Source of the DNA: Cypionkella sp.
GTDB lineage: Bacteria; Pseudomonadota; Alphaproteobacteria; Rhodobacterales; Rhodobacteraceae
DNA length: 64,000 bases
Reading direction: 5' to 3'
NCBI RefSeq assembly: GCF_030652235.1
Contig: NZ_JAUSBA010000018.1
Span: 62,001 to 126,000, forward strand
Shown: piece after piece, positions 18,961-28,520 of the stretch
Layout: every line of letters begins with the position of its first letter
How positions within the stretch are numbered: position 1 is the first letter of the stretch
The notes under the pieces: generated by a model
Databases searched by the model: none
Seen by the model: only the letters and a program-made list of their open reading frames with translations
Told to the model about the DNA's origin: nothing
Program-made: the position numbers and the translations under genes

Positions 18961-19419
18961 TTACCCCAATGGCCCCGGCCTGCGCTCCTCGGTCAACAAC
19001 ACATTCGCCTCGACCTGCCCCACCCCCGGCAAGGTCATAATCCGCCGCCGCAACACCCGCTCAAAATCCGCAATGTCCCGCGCCACCACCCGCAGGCGGT
19101 AATCGAATAGCCCCAACACATGCTGCACCACCTGCACCTCAGGAATCGCCATCACCGCGCGCTCAAAATCCTCCAGTGAAATCCTCCCCTTGGTGGCCAG
19201 CTTCACCCCCAAAAACACCGTCACGCCAAAGCCCAAAGCCGCGCGATCCGCATCCACCCGCGCGCCCGCAATCACCCCAGCCGCCTCCAGCCGCTTCACC
19301 CGCCGCCACGCCGCCGGCTGAGATAACCCCAACCGCCGCCCCAATTCCCCCGCCGACACCCCAGCATCCAACGCCAGGCTGCGCAAAATCGCGCGGTCGA
19401 GATCATCAAGATCCATCAC
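18961..19419 (-). CDS. Lrp/AsnC family regulator 1
   Basis: 152-residue feast/famine regulator. The N-terminal helix-turn-helix (LDRAILRSLALDAGVSAGELGRRLGLSQPAAWRRVKRLE) is followed by a RAM ligand-binding domain with VQVVQHVLGLFDYRLRVVA. Such proteins bind amino acids and regulate their metabolism. Its ATG overlaps the stop of the second Lrp gene (ATGA), so the two are co-translated. The start might be the second Met. Confidence 0.92.
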   Translation of the reverse strand: MMDLDDLDRAILRSLALDAGVSAGELGRRLGLSQPAAWRRVKRLEAAGVIAGARVDADRAALGFGVTVFLGVKLATKGRISLEDFERAVMAIPEVQVVQHVLGLFDYRLRVVARDIADFERVLRRRIMTLPGVGQVEANVLLTEERRPGPLG

Positions 19420-19874
19420 AGCGGCAACCCCTCGGAATCCTTAATCGTCGCAATCAACATCAGCGCATCGACCTCAGCAATATGTGGCAAGGCCAGAATC
19501 CGCTGCCGATACACCGCCTGATACTGCGCCATATCCGTTGCGATCACGTTCAGCCGCACGTCCACCCGGCCTAAGAATGTCTCAATCGCCACCACCTCCG
19601 GCACCTCACGCGCAGCGGCGATAAACTCGTCAAACGCCCGCGGATTGGTTTTATCCAGCGTGAAGCGCAAGCTGACCTCCACCTCATAGCCCAGCTTGCG
19701 CCAATCAATCCGCGCCTGCGCCACCCCAATCACCCCGGCCTGCGTCAACCGCTCCAACCGCCGCGACAAGGTGGCCTGAGTCACCCCGGCCCGATCGGCC
19801 AATGCGCTGCGCGTTAACGTAGGCTCGCTTAGATGATGGCGCAAAATCCTGCGGTCGGCTTCGTCAAGCTGCAT
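19416..19874 (-). CDS. Lrp/AsnC family regulator 2
   Basis: 152-residue Lrp-family protein with helix-turn-helix (LDEADRRILRHHLSEPTLTRSALADRAGVTQATLSRRLERL) and a RAM domain ending DVRLNVIATDMAQYQAVYRQRILALPHIAEV. I start at MQLDEADRRI (19874); the ORF-track start at 19976 would run to within the ilvC promoter. It is divergent from ilvC (127 bp), suggesting, but not proving, that the pair controls branched-chain amino acid synthesis. Confidence 0.92.
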   Translation of the reverse strand: MQLDEADRRILRHHLSEPTLTRSALADRAGVTQATLSRRLERLTQAGVIGVAQARIDWRKLGYEVEVSLRFTLDKTNPRAFDEFIAAAREVPEVVAIETFLGRVDVRLNVIATDMAQYQAVYRQRILALPHIAEVDALMLIATIKDSEGLPL

Positions 19875-19932
19875 GATCTCATCACCAATCTGTAATATGA
19901 CGCATGATCCATCCACCAAACCGCAAAAATAG

Positions 19933-21024
<1,092 letters not shown>

Positions 21025-21034
21025 AGATAATACT

Positions 21035-21071
21035 GGCTTTCCGCCCCGCTCAGCTTTCGGGGCGGAAAGCC
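21035..21071 (+). terminator. Strong hairpin after ilvC
   Basis: GGCTTTCCGCCCCG-CTCAGCTTT-CGGGGCGGAAAGCC, a 14-bp perfect stem beginning 11 bp after the ilvC stop. No U-run follows, so it may act as a 3' barrier to RNA decay as well as, or instead of, a terminator. Confidence 0.65.
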
Positions 21072-21492
21072 AACCCCAGTTATCAGATCATTTCGAGTGA
21101 GAAATTACACTCCGGGTAATTCTAGCCGCTAATGCAAGCTGTGCCTTCTTGGCGTCAGCGCAGCCCAAGCCTTTACGATTGGCTTTGACTGGGCGGGTCT
21201 GAAATCCTGCACCGGAGGCAATCCAAATACCGTTGCCAACCCCCTAATCACACCCATATGATAATAAAGAAGACCGGGGAAAAACCTCCGGCCTTTTGCT
21301 TGCGAACCGTGCCGCCTTAGTGCCAGAGCCACGCCGCCCCGGACTTGATCCCGGGCCTCATGGCTGCTTGAAGTGAGGCCCAGGATCAAGTCTGGGGCGG
21401 CGTGGAACACGAGGATGGCACAGGCTGGGCAAAGGCTAAAAAGATTAAGGCCTTATGAAAATCCAATCATAAACCATTGATTTCATTACATC
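21072..21492. other. Convergent gap between ilvC and glmM
   Basis: About 420 bp without a convincing gene. The 93-residue minus-strand ORF at 21129-21410 mostly reads through the large palindrome and has no recognisable features. The rest is AT-richer than the flanking genes. Confidence 0.55.
21329..21405. repeat. Long palindromic repeat, 32-bp arms
   Basis: Left arm CCACGCCGCCCCGGACTTGA... ending GGGCCTCA (21329-21360) and right arm TGAGGCCC...GGCGGCGTGG (21374-21405), separated by 13 bases. The arms match at 30 of 32 positions, and the two differences give G-U pairs in one RNA strand. The core GGACTTGATCC resembles palindromic units scattered in alphaproteobacterial genomes (from memory). 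Only copy seen in this window. Confidence 0.75.
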
Positions 21493-21516
21493 GGAAAACG
21501 GTCCCAACTCGGGACC
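21493..21516 (-). terminator. Intrinsic terminator of glmM
   Basis: On the minus strand GGTCCC-GAGTT-GGGACC is followed by GTTTTCC, a short stem with a U-rich tail, five bases after the glmM stop. Confidence 0.6.
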
Positions 21517-21520
21517 ATGT

Positions 21521-22864
21521 TCAGACCGCAGCTTGCACCGCCCCCACAATCTCATCCACCACGCAGCGCAGCATCGCCTCATCCTCACATTCCGCCATCA
21601 CCCGGATCAACGGCTCGGTGCCGGATTTGCGGATCAAAATCCGCCCCTTGCCCTTGATCTCGGCTTCCTTGGCCGCAATCACCGCCTTCACAGCCTCGGC
21701 CTTCAAAGGCTCCAACCCCGGCGCGTAGCGCACATTTTTCAGCATCTGCGGCACGGTTTCAAACTGCCGCACCAGCGCGCTTGCGGCCATCCCAGACCGC
21801 GCCATCTCAGCCAGAAACTGCAAGCCCGCAATCAGCCCATCGCCAGTGGTGGCATAATCGGTCATCACAATATGCCCCGACTGCTCGCCACCCAGATTGT
21901 ACCCGCCGCGCCGCATCGCCTCGACGACATAGCGGTCGCCGACCGAGGTCCTCTCCAGCCGCAAACCGCGCCCCGTCATGAACCGCTCCAGCCCCAGATT
22001 GGACATCACGGTGGCGACCAGAGTGCCGCCCTGCAACCGCCCCTCATCCGCCCAGCGGCCTGCCAGCAGCGCCATGATCTGATCGCCGTCGGCGACCCGG
22101 CCAGTTTCATCCAAGATCATCACCCGGTCAGCATCGCCGTCCAGACTGATGCCCACATGCGCGCCATGCGCCACCACAGCCTCTGCCGCCGTTTGGGTAT
22201 AGGTCGAGCCACAACGCTGGTTGATGTTCTTGCCGTTCGGGCTGACCCCAACCGGGATCACCTCGGCCCCCAGTTCCCACAAAACCTCGGGGGCGGCTTT
22301 GTAGGCGGCGCCGTTGGCGCAGTCGATCACCACTTTCAGACCGTCCAGCCGCAGCCCACCCGGGAAGGTGGTCTTGACGAACTCCTGATAGCGCCCCACC
22401 GCATCGTCAATCCGTTTGGCGCGCCCGATGCTTTCCGGCGGGGCGAGGTTGGGATCAGCCTCGACCATTGCCTCAATCTCGATTTCGGCGGCGTCAGACA
22501 GCTTAAACCCATCCGGGCCGAAGAACTTGATGCCGTTGTCGTGGTGCGGGTTGTGGCTGGCGCTGATCATCACGCCCAGATCGGCGCGCATCGAACGGGT
22601 CAGGAACCCCACTGCAGGTGTCGGCACCGGGCCGAGCAGCAGCACGTTCATGCCGGTGGAGGTCAGCCCCGCCGTCAAAGCATTCTCCAGCATATAACCC
22701 GAAAGCCGCGTGTCCTTGCCGATCACCACCCGGTGCGCGGTGGCACCATCGCGGCGGAAAAACTGGCCCGCTGCGGCCCCCAGTTTCAACGCCATCTCGG
22801 CAGTCATCGGATAGCTGTTGGCAGTGCCACGCACGCCATCGGTGCCAAAAAGTTTGCGGGTCAT
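21521..22864 (-). CDS. glmM: Phosphoglucosamine mutase
   Basis: 447-residue mutase converting glucosamine-6-phosphate to glucosamine-1-phosphate for peptidoglycan and LPS precursors. [16 protein letters not shown], the phosphoserine loop [18 protein letters not shown], the metal loop [14 protein letters not shown] and the sugar-binding GGEQSGHI are intact. I use ATG 22864 (GGAGGG upstream); the track start at 22894 is upstream of this. The start overlaps the folP stop (ATGA), a folP-glmM linkage common in bacteria. Confidence 0.97.
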   Translation of the reverse strand: MTRKLFGTDGVRGTANSYPMTAEMALKLGAAAGQFFRRDGATAHRVVIGKDTRLSGYMLENALTAGLTSTGMNVLLLGPVPTPAVGFLTRSMRADLGVMISASHNPHHDNGIKFFGPDGFKLSDAAEIEIEAMVEADPNLAPPESIGRAKRIDDAVGRYQEFVKTTFPGGLRLDGLKVVIDCANGAAYKAAPEVLWELGAEVIPVGVSPNGKNINQRCGSTYTQTAAEAVVAHGAHVGISLDGDADRVMILDETGRVADGDQIMALLAGRWADEGRLQGGTLVATVMSNLGLERFMTGRGLRLERTSVGDRYVVEAMRRGGYNLGGEQSGHIVMTDYATTGDGLIAGLQFLAEMARSGMAASALVRQFETVPQMLKNVRYAPGLEPLKAEAVKAVIAAKEAEIKGKGRILIRKSGTEPLIRVMAECEDEAMLRCVVDEIVGAVQAAV

Positions 22865-23871
22865 TGCGTCCCTCCTGTTGTTGCGGCTTGCCATAGGGAT
22901 AGCGCCTGCCGGGTCTCGGCCACATCATGCACGCGGATCATCTGCATGCCCTGCGCCACGCCCGCCAAAGCGACCGCGAGACTGCCTGGCAGCCGCTTTT
23001 GCGCATCCGCCTCGGCGCTGATCGTGCCGATGAAGCGCTTGCGCGAGGCCCCCAGCAGCACCGGGACGCCAAGATTATGGAACAGCGACAGCCGCGACAG
23101 CAGGGTCAGGTTGTGCTGCAGGGTTTTGCCAAAGCCGATGCCGGGGTCAATCGCCAGCTTATCGCGCGGGATGCCTGCCGCCTCGGCCTCTACCAGACGG
23201 GCGGCGAGGGCATCATACACATCCAACAGCACATCATCATAATGCGGGTCCACCTGCATAGTCTCGGGTGTGGCGATGGAGTGCATCAGGATCACCGGAC
23301 GGCCCGAAGCTGCCACCACCCCCGCCATCGCCGGATCAAATTGCAGCGCCGTCACATCGTTCAGGATCGTCGCACCCGCAACAAAGGCGGCACCCGCGAC
23401 CGCAGCCTTGCGGGTGTCGATAGAGATCGGCACATCAAGGCCACCCTCGCGCAGCGCCGCAATCAGGGGGGCGGTTCGGGCAGTTTCTTCATCCGGCAAA
23501 ACTTCAACCGCGCCGGGCCGCGTGCTTTCACCGCCAATGTCGAGAATATCCGCCCCCGCAGCCATCTTACGCGCCTGCATCAACGCCGCTTCGGGGCGCA
23601 GGAACAGTCCGCCATCGGAAAAACTGTCGGGTGTCACGTTCAGGATACCCATGAGGCGCGGGCGGTCCATCGCCAAGCCGCCGAAATCGGGGCGCTTGGC
23701 GGACAGGCGGTGCCGGGTTGCATCATCCAGATCCGACACGGGCACCAGCATTGGCGGCGCGTCCCGGTGGATCACTTCAACGTGGGAGAACCAGCACCAG
23801 CCGCCTGCAATCGTCAAAGCGCCAGCGGGACGGGCGGGGTCGGTCATCGGGATAGGGCGGATATAGGTCAT
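22861..23871 (-). CDS. folP: Dihydropteroate synthase
   Basis: 336-residue TIM-barrel enzyme joining p-aminobenzoate to 6-hydroxymethyl-dihydropterin diphosphate; target of sulfonamides. Signature blocks [30 protein letters not shown] and the Lys/Arg-containing [13 protein letters not shown] are present. An N-terminal extension of about 70 residues precedes the barrel. Flanked by folB upstream (45 bp) and glmM downstream (overlapping), giving a folate/cell-wall operon. Confidence 0.96.
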   Translation of the reverse strand: MTYIRPIPMTDPARPAGALTIAGGWCWFSHVEVIHRDAPPMLVPVSDLDDATRHRLSAKRPDFGGLAMDRPRLMGILNVTPDSFSDGGLFLRPEAALMQARKMAAGADILDIGGESTRPGAVEVLPDEETARTAPLIAALREGGLDVPISIDTRKAAVAGAAFVAGATILNDVTALQFDPAMAGVVAASGRPVILMHSIATPETMQVDPHYDDVLLDVYDALAARLVEAEAAGIPRDKLAIDPGIGFGKTLQHNLTLLSRLSLFHNLGVPVLLGASRKRFIGTISAEADAQKRLPGSLAVALAGVAQGMQMIRVHDVAETRQALSLWQAATTGGTQ

Positions 23872-23916
23872 GATCCTGTGGTAAAACTCTAACCCTTGTG
23901 TCGCAAGGGGGAAGCT

Positions 23917-24825
23917 TCAGGCCAGTTCGACCTGCACGCGGCTTCCCGCCGGAAGTGCAACATCACCGTGAACCACCAAGCGATCCGCCGCCATCAGTTC
24001 GGCCAGCCACAAAGCCAGCGCCACCGGCTCGCGGCTGTGCGGGCCATCGACGGCATCCAGCACCAGTTTCGACGGTGCCCAGACCACCATCTGACCGCGC
24101 TTGATCGCCCAATCAATCTCTGTCCGCGTCGCCATCACCACGCAGCGCGGATCGCGAGCGGCCAAAACCCAAGCATTTTGCTCAATGGCCAGCATGTCAA
24201 CGCGGCGCTGGGTCGGTTTATGCCCGGTCTGCGGGCGGGCCATATCGGGCAGACCAACCGTCAGGATCACCGGGCGGCCTTGGGCTTGCCAATGATCCAA
24301 CCGGGTTTCAAGATCAGCCGCCATGATCGCCGCATTGTCGAGGAAGACCACCAACGGATGCACGGCAGCTTCTTCGCCGTCCTGCCCCATCACCTTGACG
24401 GCGGTCTCGGCCCGGCTGCGCACGATTTCCACGCCCAACTTGTAAGGGCCAACATCCAGCTTTTCGATCCGAACGAACACCCGCATCGCCTGCGGCTCGG
24501 CCAAGATGCGCTCGGCCAGACGCTCGGCGAGGGTTTCCAGCAGGTTCAGCCGTTCGGCGGCGAGTTCGGTGGCAATCGCCTCGGTCAGCGTGTCGTAGGA
24601 CAGGATCAGATCAACATCGTCGTTCAGCGGCTCTACCGCCGGGCGGACCTCGACCACAATGTTGAACAGCACGCGCTGGGTGTGGCCACGTTCTTTCTGG
24701 AATGCGCCAATATCCACCGCGACGATGTGATCGCGCAGACTGATACGGTCACGCGGATCGGCGGTGGCCGAGGCGATGGAACGCTCTTCCGGGTGGGCGA
24801 AGGCTTGGGCGATGTCGCTGGTCAT
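23917..24825 (-). CDS. folB: Dihydroneopterin aldolase with long C-terminal extension
   Basis: 302-residue protein. Residues about 20-140 form the FolB domain (ISLRDHIVAVDIGAFQKERGHTQRVLFNI, SYDTLTEAIATEL, LLETLAERLAERIL), which retro-aldol cleaves dihydroneopterin in folate synthesis. Stand-alone FolB is about 120 residues; here another 160 follow (from about VKVMGQDGEEAAV) with no domain I recognise, though they contain hydrophobic strands like VILTVGLPDM and WVLAARDPRCVVMAT. Start at MTSDIAQAF, six codons after the track start. Upstream of folP on the same strand. Confidence 0.88.
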   Translation of the reverse strand: MTSDIAQAFAHPEERSIASATADPRDRISLRDHIVAVDIGAFQKERGHTQRVLFNIVVEVRPAVEPLNDDVDLILSYDTLTEAIATELAAERLNLLETLAERLAERILAEPQAMRVFVRIEKLDVGPYKLGVEIVRSRAETAVKVMGQDGEEAAVHPLVVFLDNAAIMAADLETRLDHWQAQGRPVILTVGLPDMARPQTGHKPTQRRVDMLAIEQNAWVLAARDPRCVVMATRTEIDWAIKRGQMVVWAPSKLVLDAVDGPHSREPVALALWLAELMAADRLVVHGDVALPAGSRVQVELA

Positions 24826-24941
24826 GGGGCCCCCGAAAGGCAAAACGCATTCAGGGCAAGCTATCGTGCGCCCTGCACAGCGCCTAGTCCGAACCCGACA
24901 CGAAGCGCAAGGGGCGCGACCAAAGCGTCGGTGATTTGCTC

Positions 24942-25655
24942 TTACGGCTGACGGTAAAACAGATGCGAGCCAATAGCTGCGGTGCGGTCAAACTTACGTG
25001 ACCATGATGGGCTGACGGCGCGGGTGTGGAAATAGGTGGCCCCAGCGGTCAGCTGACGCGGGGCGCCATCCAGCATCACGCGGGCGATACGGCCAGCCAC
25101 ATCGGCAGGACCGGGTTCGGTCATCACATCTTTGTTGCCATCGCAGGAATAAGAAAACGCGCAAGACCCGCTACCACGCTGCTGCACGACGCCGCAGATG
25201 GTTTTGGGATAACGCAGGCTGTCGACGCGGTTCAGCACCACCTCGGCCACCGCGAACTGACCTTGCAGGGTTTCGCCCCGGCTTTCAAAGTAGATCGCGG
25301 TTTTCAGACATTGCCATTGCGCATCGCCCGCAGGCTGTGGTTGCGCCAGCAGCCAATCGGCGGTGTAGCTGACCAGAACCGGGTTTTGCAGTTTGGTCTT
25401 CTTGTCAGCCTTCGCAGTCTTTACGGGCTTGGGTGCTGCGGGGGTAACCACTTTCGGCCCCACCGCCATCGCCGTCAGTTTACCCTCGGGCAGCGCATCG
25501 AACGCCTTGTGTTCCGCCCCAAACAAGGACGCCATCTGCGAGCCCATCAGCAAGGTGGGGTCGTTGGAATGGCTTACCGTCACATCGGCAAAGGCCGCCC
25601 CGCTAAGGACGCAAAGCGCCGCAGCGGCACTCGTCCAGGCTTGGTGGAAGCGCAT
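24942..25655 (-). CDS. SleB-type cell wall hydrolase
   Basis: 237-residue secreted protein. A signal peptide (AAAALCVLSGAAFA) and a Lys/Pro-rich linker lead to a C-terminal Hydrolase_2 (SleB-like) domain with the catalytic Glu in LKTAIYFESRGETLQGQFAVAEVVLNRV and the family's PKTICGVVQQRG and CAFSYSCDG segments. Such enzymes cut peptidoglycan glycan strands. Single gene, with about 180 bp of AT-rich sequence upstream for its promoter. Confidence 0.9.
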   Translation of the reverse strand: MRFHQAWTSAAAALCVLSGAAFADVTVSHSNDPTLLMGSQMASLFGAEHKAFDALPEGKLTAMAVGPKVVTPAAPKPVKTAKADKKTKLQNPVLVSYTADWLLAQPQPAGDAQWQCLKTAIYFESRGETLQGQFAVAEVVLNRVDSLRYPKTICGVVQQRGSGSCAFSYSCDGNKDVMTEPGPADVAGRIARVMLDGAPRQLTAGATYFHTRAVSPSWSRKFDRTAAIGSHLFYRQP

Positions 25656-25839
25656 ATATCAGTATCCCGGTCTGTTTCAGCAACGCCGGATGAGAGCAGC
25701 CTCACGCGACGAGAAATTGGCCTAGAGAACGAATCTGCCTCGGTCCACCCGCGCGGCAAAATTACCACGGTATTTTCGTACATTTGAGCGGATTTCCGCG
25801 CAAAACCTTAAAGCGATACATTCACTTCAACCTGCAAAT

Positions 25840-28395
25840 TCATGATATTGTGGTTTTTTTCCGAATATCCACACGATCAGCCAAAGCCAGATGCGCCGCC
25901 GCCAGACGCGCCAAAGGCACTCGATAGGGGCTGCAAGAGACATAGTCGAAGCCCGCCTTGCGGCAAAACCCAATCGATTCGGGGTTGCCGCCATGCTCGC
26001 CGCAGATCGAAACCGTCAGGTCAGGGCGGGTTGCGCGACCGCGTTCACTGCCGATCAACAGCAGTTCTCCAACGCCATCGACGTCGAGAGTATGGAACGG
26101 ATCTTCCGGGAAAACCCCCTGCTGCACATAGGTGTTCATGAAGCGGCCGGCATCGTCGCGGGACAGGCCATAGGTCATCTGCGTAAGGTCGTTGGTGCCG
26201 AACGACAAGAAATCGGCGTGTTGCGCGATTTCTCCGGCGCGCAAAGCGGCGCGCGGGGTTTCCACCATGACGCCCAGTTTGAACTCAAACGCCACGCCAG
26301 ATTTCACCCGTACGGCTGCGGCGACGGCGTCGATATGGGTCTTGACCAGTTCCACCTCGCGCCGCGCCGAAACCAACGGAATCATGATTTCTGGCACCAC
26401 GGGCGTGCCTTTGCGAGCAAGCACAACGGCGGCCTCAAAGATCGCCTGCGCCTGCATGGCGTAAATTTCCGGCAACACCACACCCAAGCGGACGCCGCGC
26501 ATCCCCAACATCGGGTTGAACTCGGCCAAAGCCTCGGCACGACGAACCACGTCGGACAGTGGTTTGTCCAGCGCCTCGGCCAGTTCGCGCAGGCCTTCCC
26601 GCGAGTGCGGCAGGAATTCGTGCAGGGGCGGATCGAACAGCCGGATGCAAACCGGCAGGCCCGCCATGATCTCGAACAGTTGTACAAAATCGGCGCGCTG
26701 CATCGGCAGCAGGCGGGCAAGGGCAGCGGCGCGGTCTTTTGAGGTGTCGGCGAAAATCATCTCGCGCATCACCACAAGGCGATCTTCCTCGAAGAACATA
26801 TGCTCGGTGCGGCAGAGGCCAATGCCCTGCGCCTCGAACTGCCGCGCGGTGATCGCATCGGCGGGGGTATCGGCATTGGCGCGGATGCCAATGTCACGGA
26901 AGCTGTCGGCCCAACCCAGAAGCTTGCGGAAGGCATCGTCCAAAGCTGGAGCGAGCATTTCCGCAGCGCCCGCCAGCACATCGCCGGTGGTGCCATCAAC
27001 CGTGATCAAATCGCCCTCGCTAAAGGTGCGGCCATCGGCGGCGACAAGGCGTTTTTCTTTTGTGTCCAAGCGCATCCCCGACGCGCCCACTACGCAGGGC
27101 ACACCAAGCCCCCGCGCGATCACGGCGGCATGCGAGGTGACGCCGCCGCGTTCGGTGACAACCCCCACCGCCGCGTGCATGCCGCGAATATCCTCGGGCG
27201 CGGTTTCGCGGCGCACCATGATGCAGGGCTCACCCCGCGCCGCGCTTGCTTGCGCGGCTTGCGATGAGAACACGATGCGGCCCACCGCAGCACCGGGAGA
27301 AGCGGCGATACCCTTGGCGAACACGTCACGCGCCGAGCGCATATCGACCTGCGGGTGCAACAGTTCCGAAAGCGCCCGGGGTTCCACCCGCAGCACCGCT
27401 TCCTCGCGGCTGATCACACCGTCATCGGCCAAAGCCACCGCGATCTTCAGGCCCGCGCGGGCCGAGCGTTGCACTTTAATCGCGTCAAGAACCGAGAGTT
27501 TGCCATCCTCGATGGTGAATTCGATCTGCATTTCTTCGCGCAGTTTTTGCCGACACACCGCCCCGTGGCGGATCAGATCGGCGAAGATTTCGGGCGCGAT
27601 GTCTTCCAACGAGGGGCCGCGCTTGTCGCGGGTCAGGTAGATCGCTTCGGTCTTTTTCAGCGCATCTCGGCCTTGGGATTGCCCCAAGTAACGCCCCTTC
27701 ACCAAAGCCAATCCTGTGACCGGATCAATGAATTGCATCACACCCGAGCCGGAAATCCCCTGCCCAATGCCTTGCGCCATTTCCTGCACCACAAGACCCA
27801 AAGCGGCCTCGACGGGCGCACCCTTGGCTTGACGTAAAAGGCGGGCCGAGGTGCCCTCCCATGCGCGGGCCATCGAGCGCAGCACTTCCGACAGTTGCTG
27901 GGCGGGGTCTTCGGGGAAGGGTTCTTCCATTTCCCGCTCATAATGGCGGAGCGCATCACGCAGGCTATCGGCGTTAGGTTTGCCGGAATCGAACATATCT
28001 GGGTCGAGGCGAGCAACATGTGTGGCGTAGGCTTGCACAAACCGCAGATAGAGCGCATCGGCGGCTTCGCGGCCATTGGTTTCCACAAGGCGATCATGCT
28101 GGGCGGCGTTCATGCCGATGTTCAGCACGGTGCCGGGGCCGCCCCAATCTGGGTTCTCGGGCGAAGGCCGCACGGAAATCAACGGCATCGCGCCGAAATG
28201 CGTCAGAATGGCTCTGACATCCACAGGATGGCCCGCCGCAATCGCCCGCACAGTTTGCGCCGGAAGCGCCACGGTTTCGGGCACCGGCAGGTCAAGCCGC
28301 ACCAGCCGTTGCAGGCATTTTGCACGCCAACCATGGGCTTGGGTGCGGATGTCGGCACTTGGGGTGATCTCGGCGAACTCGGCGATTTTCTGCAC
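25840..28395 (-). CDS. Pyruvate,phosphate dikinase-like protein with degenerate ATP domain
   Basis: 851-residue PPDK-family protein. The central phosphohistidine domain is intact (ERGGVTSHAAVIARGLGVPCV), as is the C-terminal PEP/pyruvate barrel (GLCRTEHMFFE, SFGTNDLTQMTYG, SICGEHGGNPESIGF). The N-terminal nucleotide-binding domain is poorly conserved: the glycine loop usually reading GGKGANLAEM appears as GWRAKCLQRL, and the usual SVRSGA block is SVRPSP. I prefer the GTG at 28395 (AAGG upstream), because the track start at 28491 runs into the 3'-end repeat B1. The family is certain; dikinase activity is doubtful. Confidence 0.8.
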   Translation of the reverse strand: MQKIAEFAEITPSADIRTQAHGWRAKCLQRLVRLDLPVPETVALPAQTVRAIAAGHPVDVRAILTHFGAMPLISVRPSPENPDWGGPGTVLNIGMNAAQHDRLVETNGREAADALYLRFVQAYATHVARLDPDMFDSGKPNADSLRDALRHYEREMEEPFPEDPAQQLSEVLRSMARAWEGTSARLLRQAKGAPVEAALGLVVQEMAQGIGQGISGSGVMQFIDPVTGLALVKGRYLGQSQGRDALKKTEAIYLTRDKRGPSLEDIAPEIFADLIRHGAVCRQKLREEMQIEFTIEDGKLSVLDAIKVQRSARAGLKIAVALADDGVISREEAVLRVEPRALSELLHPQVDMRSARDVFAKGIAASPGAAVGRIVFSSQAAQASAARGEPCIMVRRETAPEDIRGMHAAVGVVTERGGVTSHAAVIARGLGVPCVVGASGMRLDTKEKRLVAADGRTFSEGDLITVDGTTGDVLAGAAEMLAPALDDAFRKLLGWADSFRDIGIRANADTPADAITARQFEAQGIGLCRTEHMFFEEDRLVVMREMIFADTSKDRAAALARLLPMQRADFVQLFEIMAGLPVCIRLFDPPLHEFLPHSREGLRELAEALDKPLSDVVRRAEALAEFNPMLGMRGVRLGVVLPEIYAMQAQAIFEAAVVLARKGTPVVPEIMIPLVSARREVELVKTHIDAVAAAVRVKSGVAFEFKLGVMVETPRAALRAGEIAQHADFLSFGTNDLTQMTYGLSRDDAGRFMNTYVQQGVFPEDPFHTLDVDGVGELLLIGSERGRATRPDLTVSICGEHGGNPESIGFCRKAGFDYVSCSPYRVPLARLAAAHLALADRVDIRKKTTIS

Positions 28396-28471
28396 TGCGG
28401 CACCTTTACTTTGCGGGCGCAGGATACACTTGGTGCGGCGTGGCGCAAGCTTAATGGGCGGTCTGCGAAGG

Positions 28472-28519
28472 GTGGGGGCTCGCCCCCACACCCCCAGGAT
28501 ATTTGAGCACAGAGGATGG
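28472..28519 (-). terminator. 3'-end repeat element, copy B1
   Basis: Directly after the glyS stop, reading on the minus strand: CATCCTCTGTGCTCAAATATCC, then GTGGGGGC-GA-GCCCCCAC, an 8-bp perfect stem. Shares its core with copy B2 after ftsY and with the A copies. It would separate glyS from the PPDK-like gene. Confidence 0.65.
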
Positions 28520-28520
28520 G

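Noticed and set aside
21129-21410. 93-residue ORF between ilvC and glmM
   Set aside because: Runs through the long palindrome; no motifs, no ribosome-binding site and unlikely composition.
21533-23242. 569-residue plus-strand ORF over glmM/folP
   Set aside because: Shadow of two well-recognised genes on the other strand.
28396-28491. ATG at 28491 as start of the PPDK-like gene
   Set aside because: The extra residues are encoded by repeat element B1 and are not protein-like.
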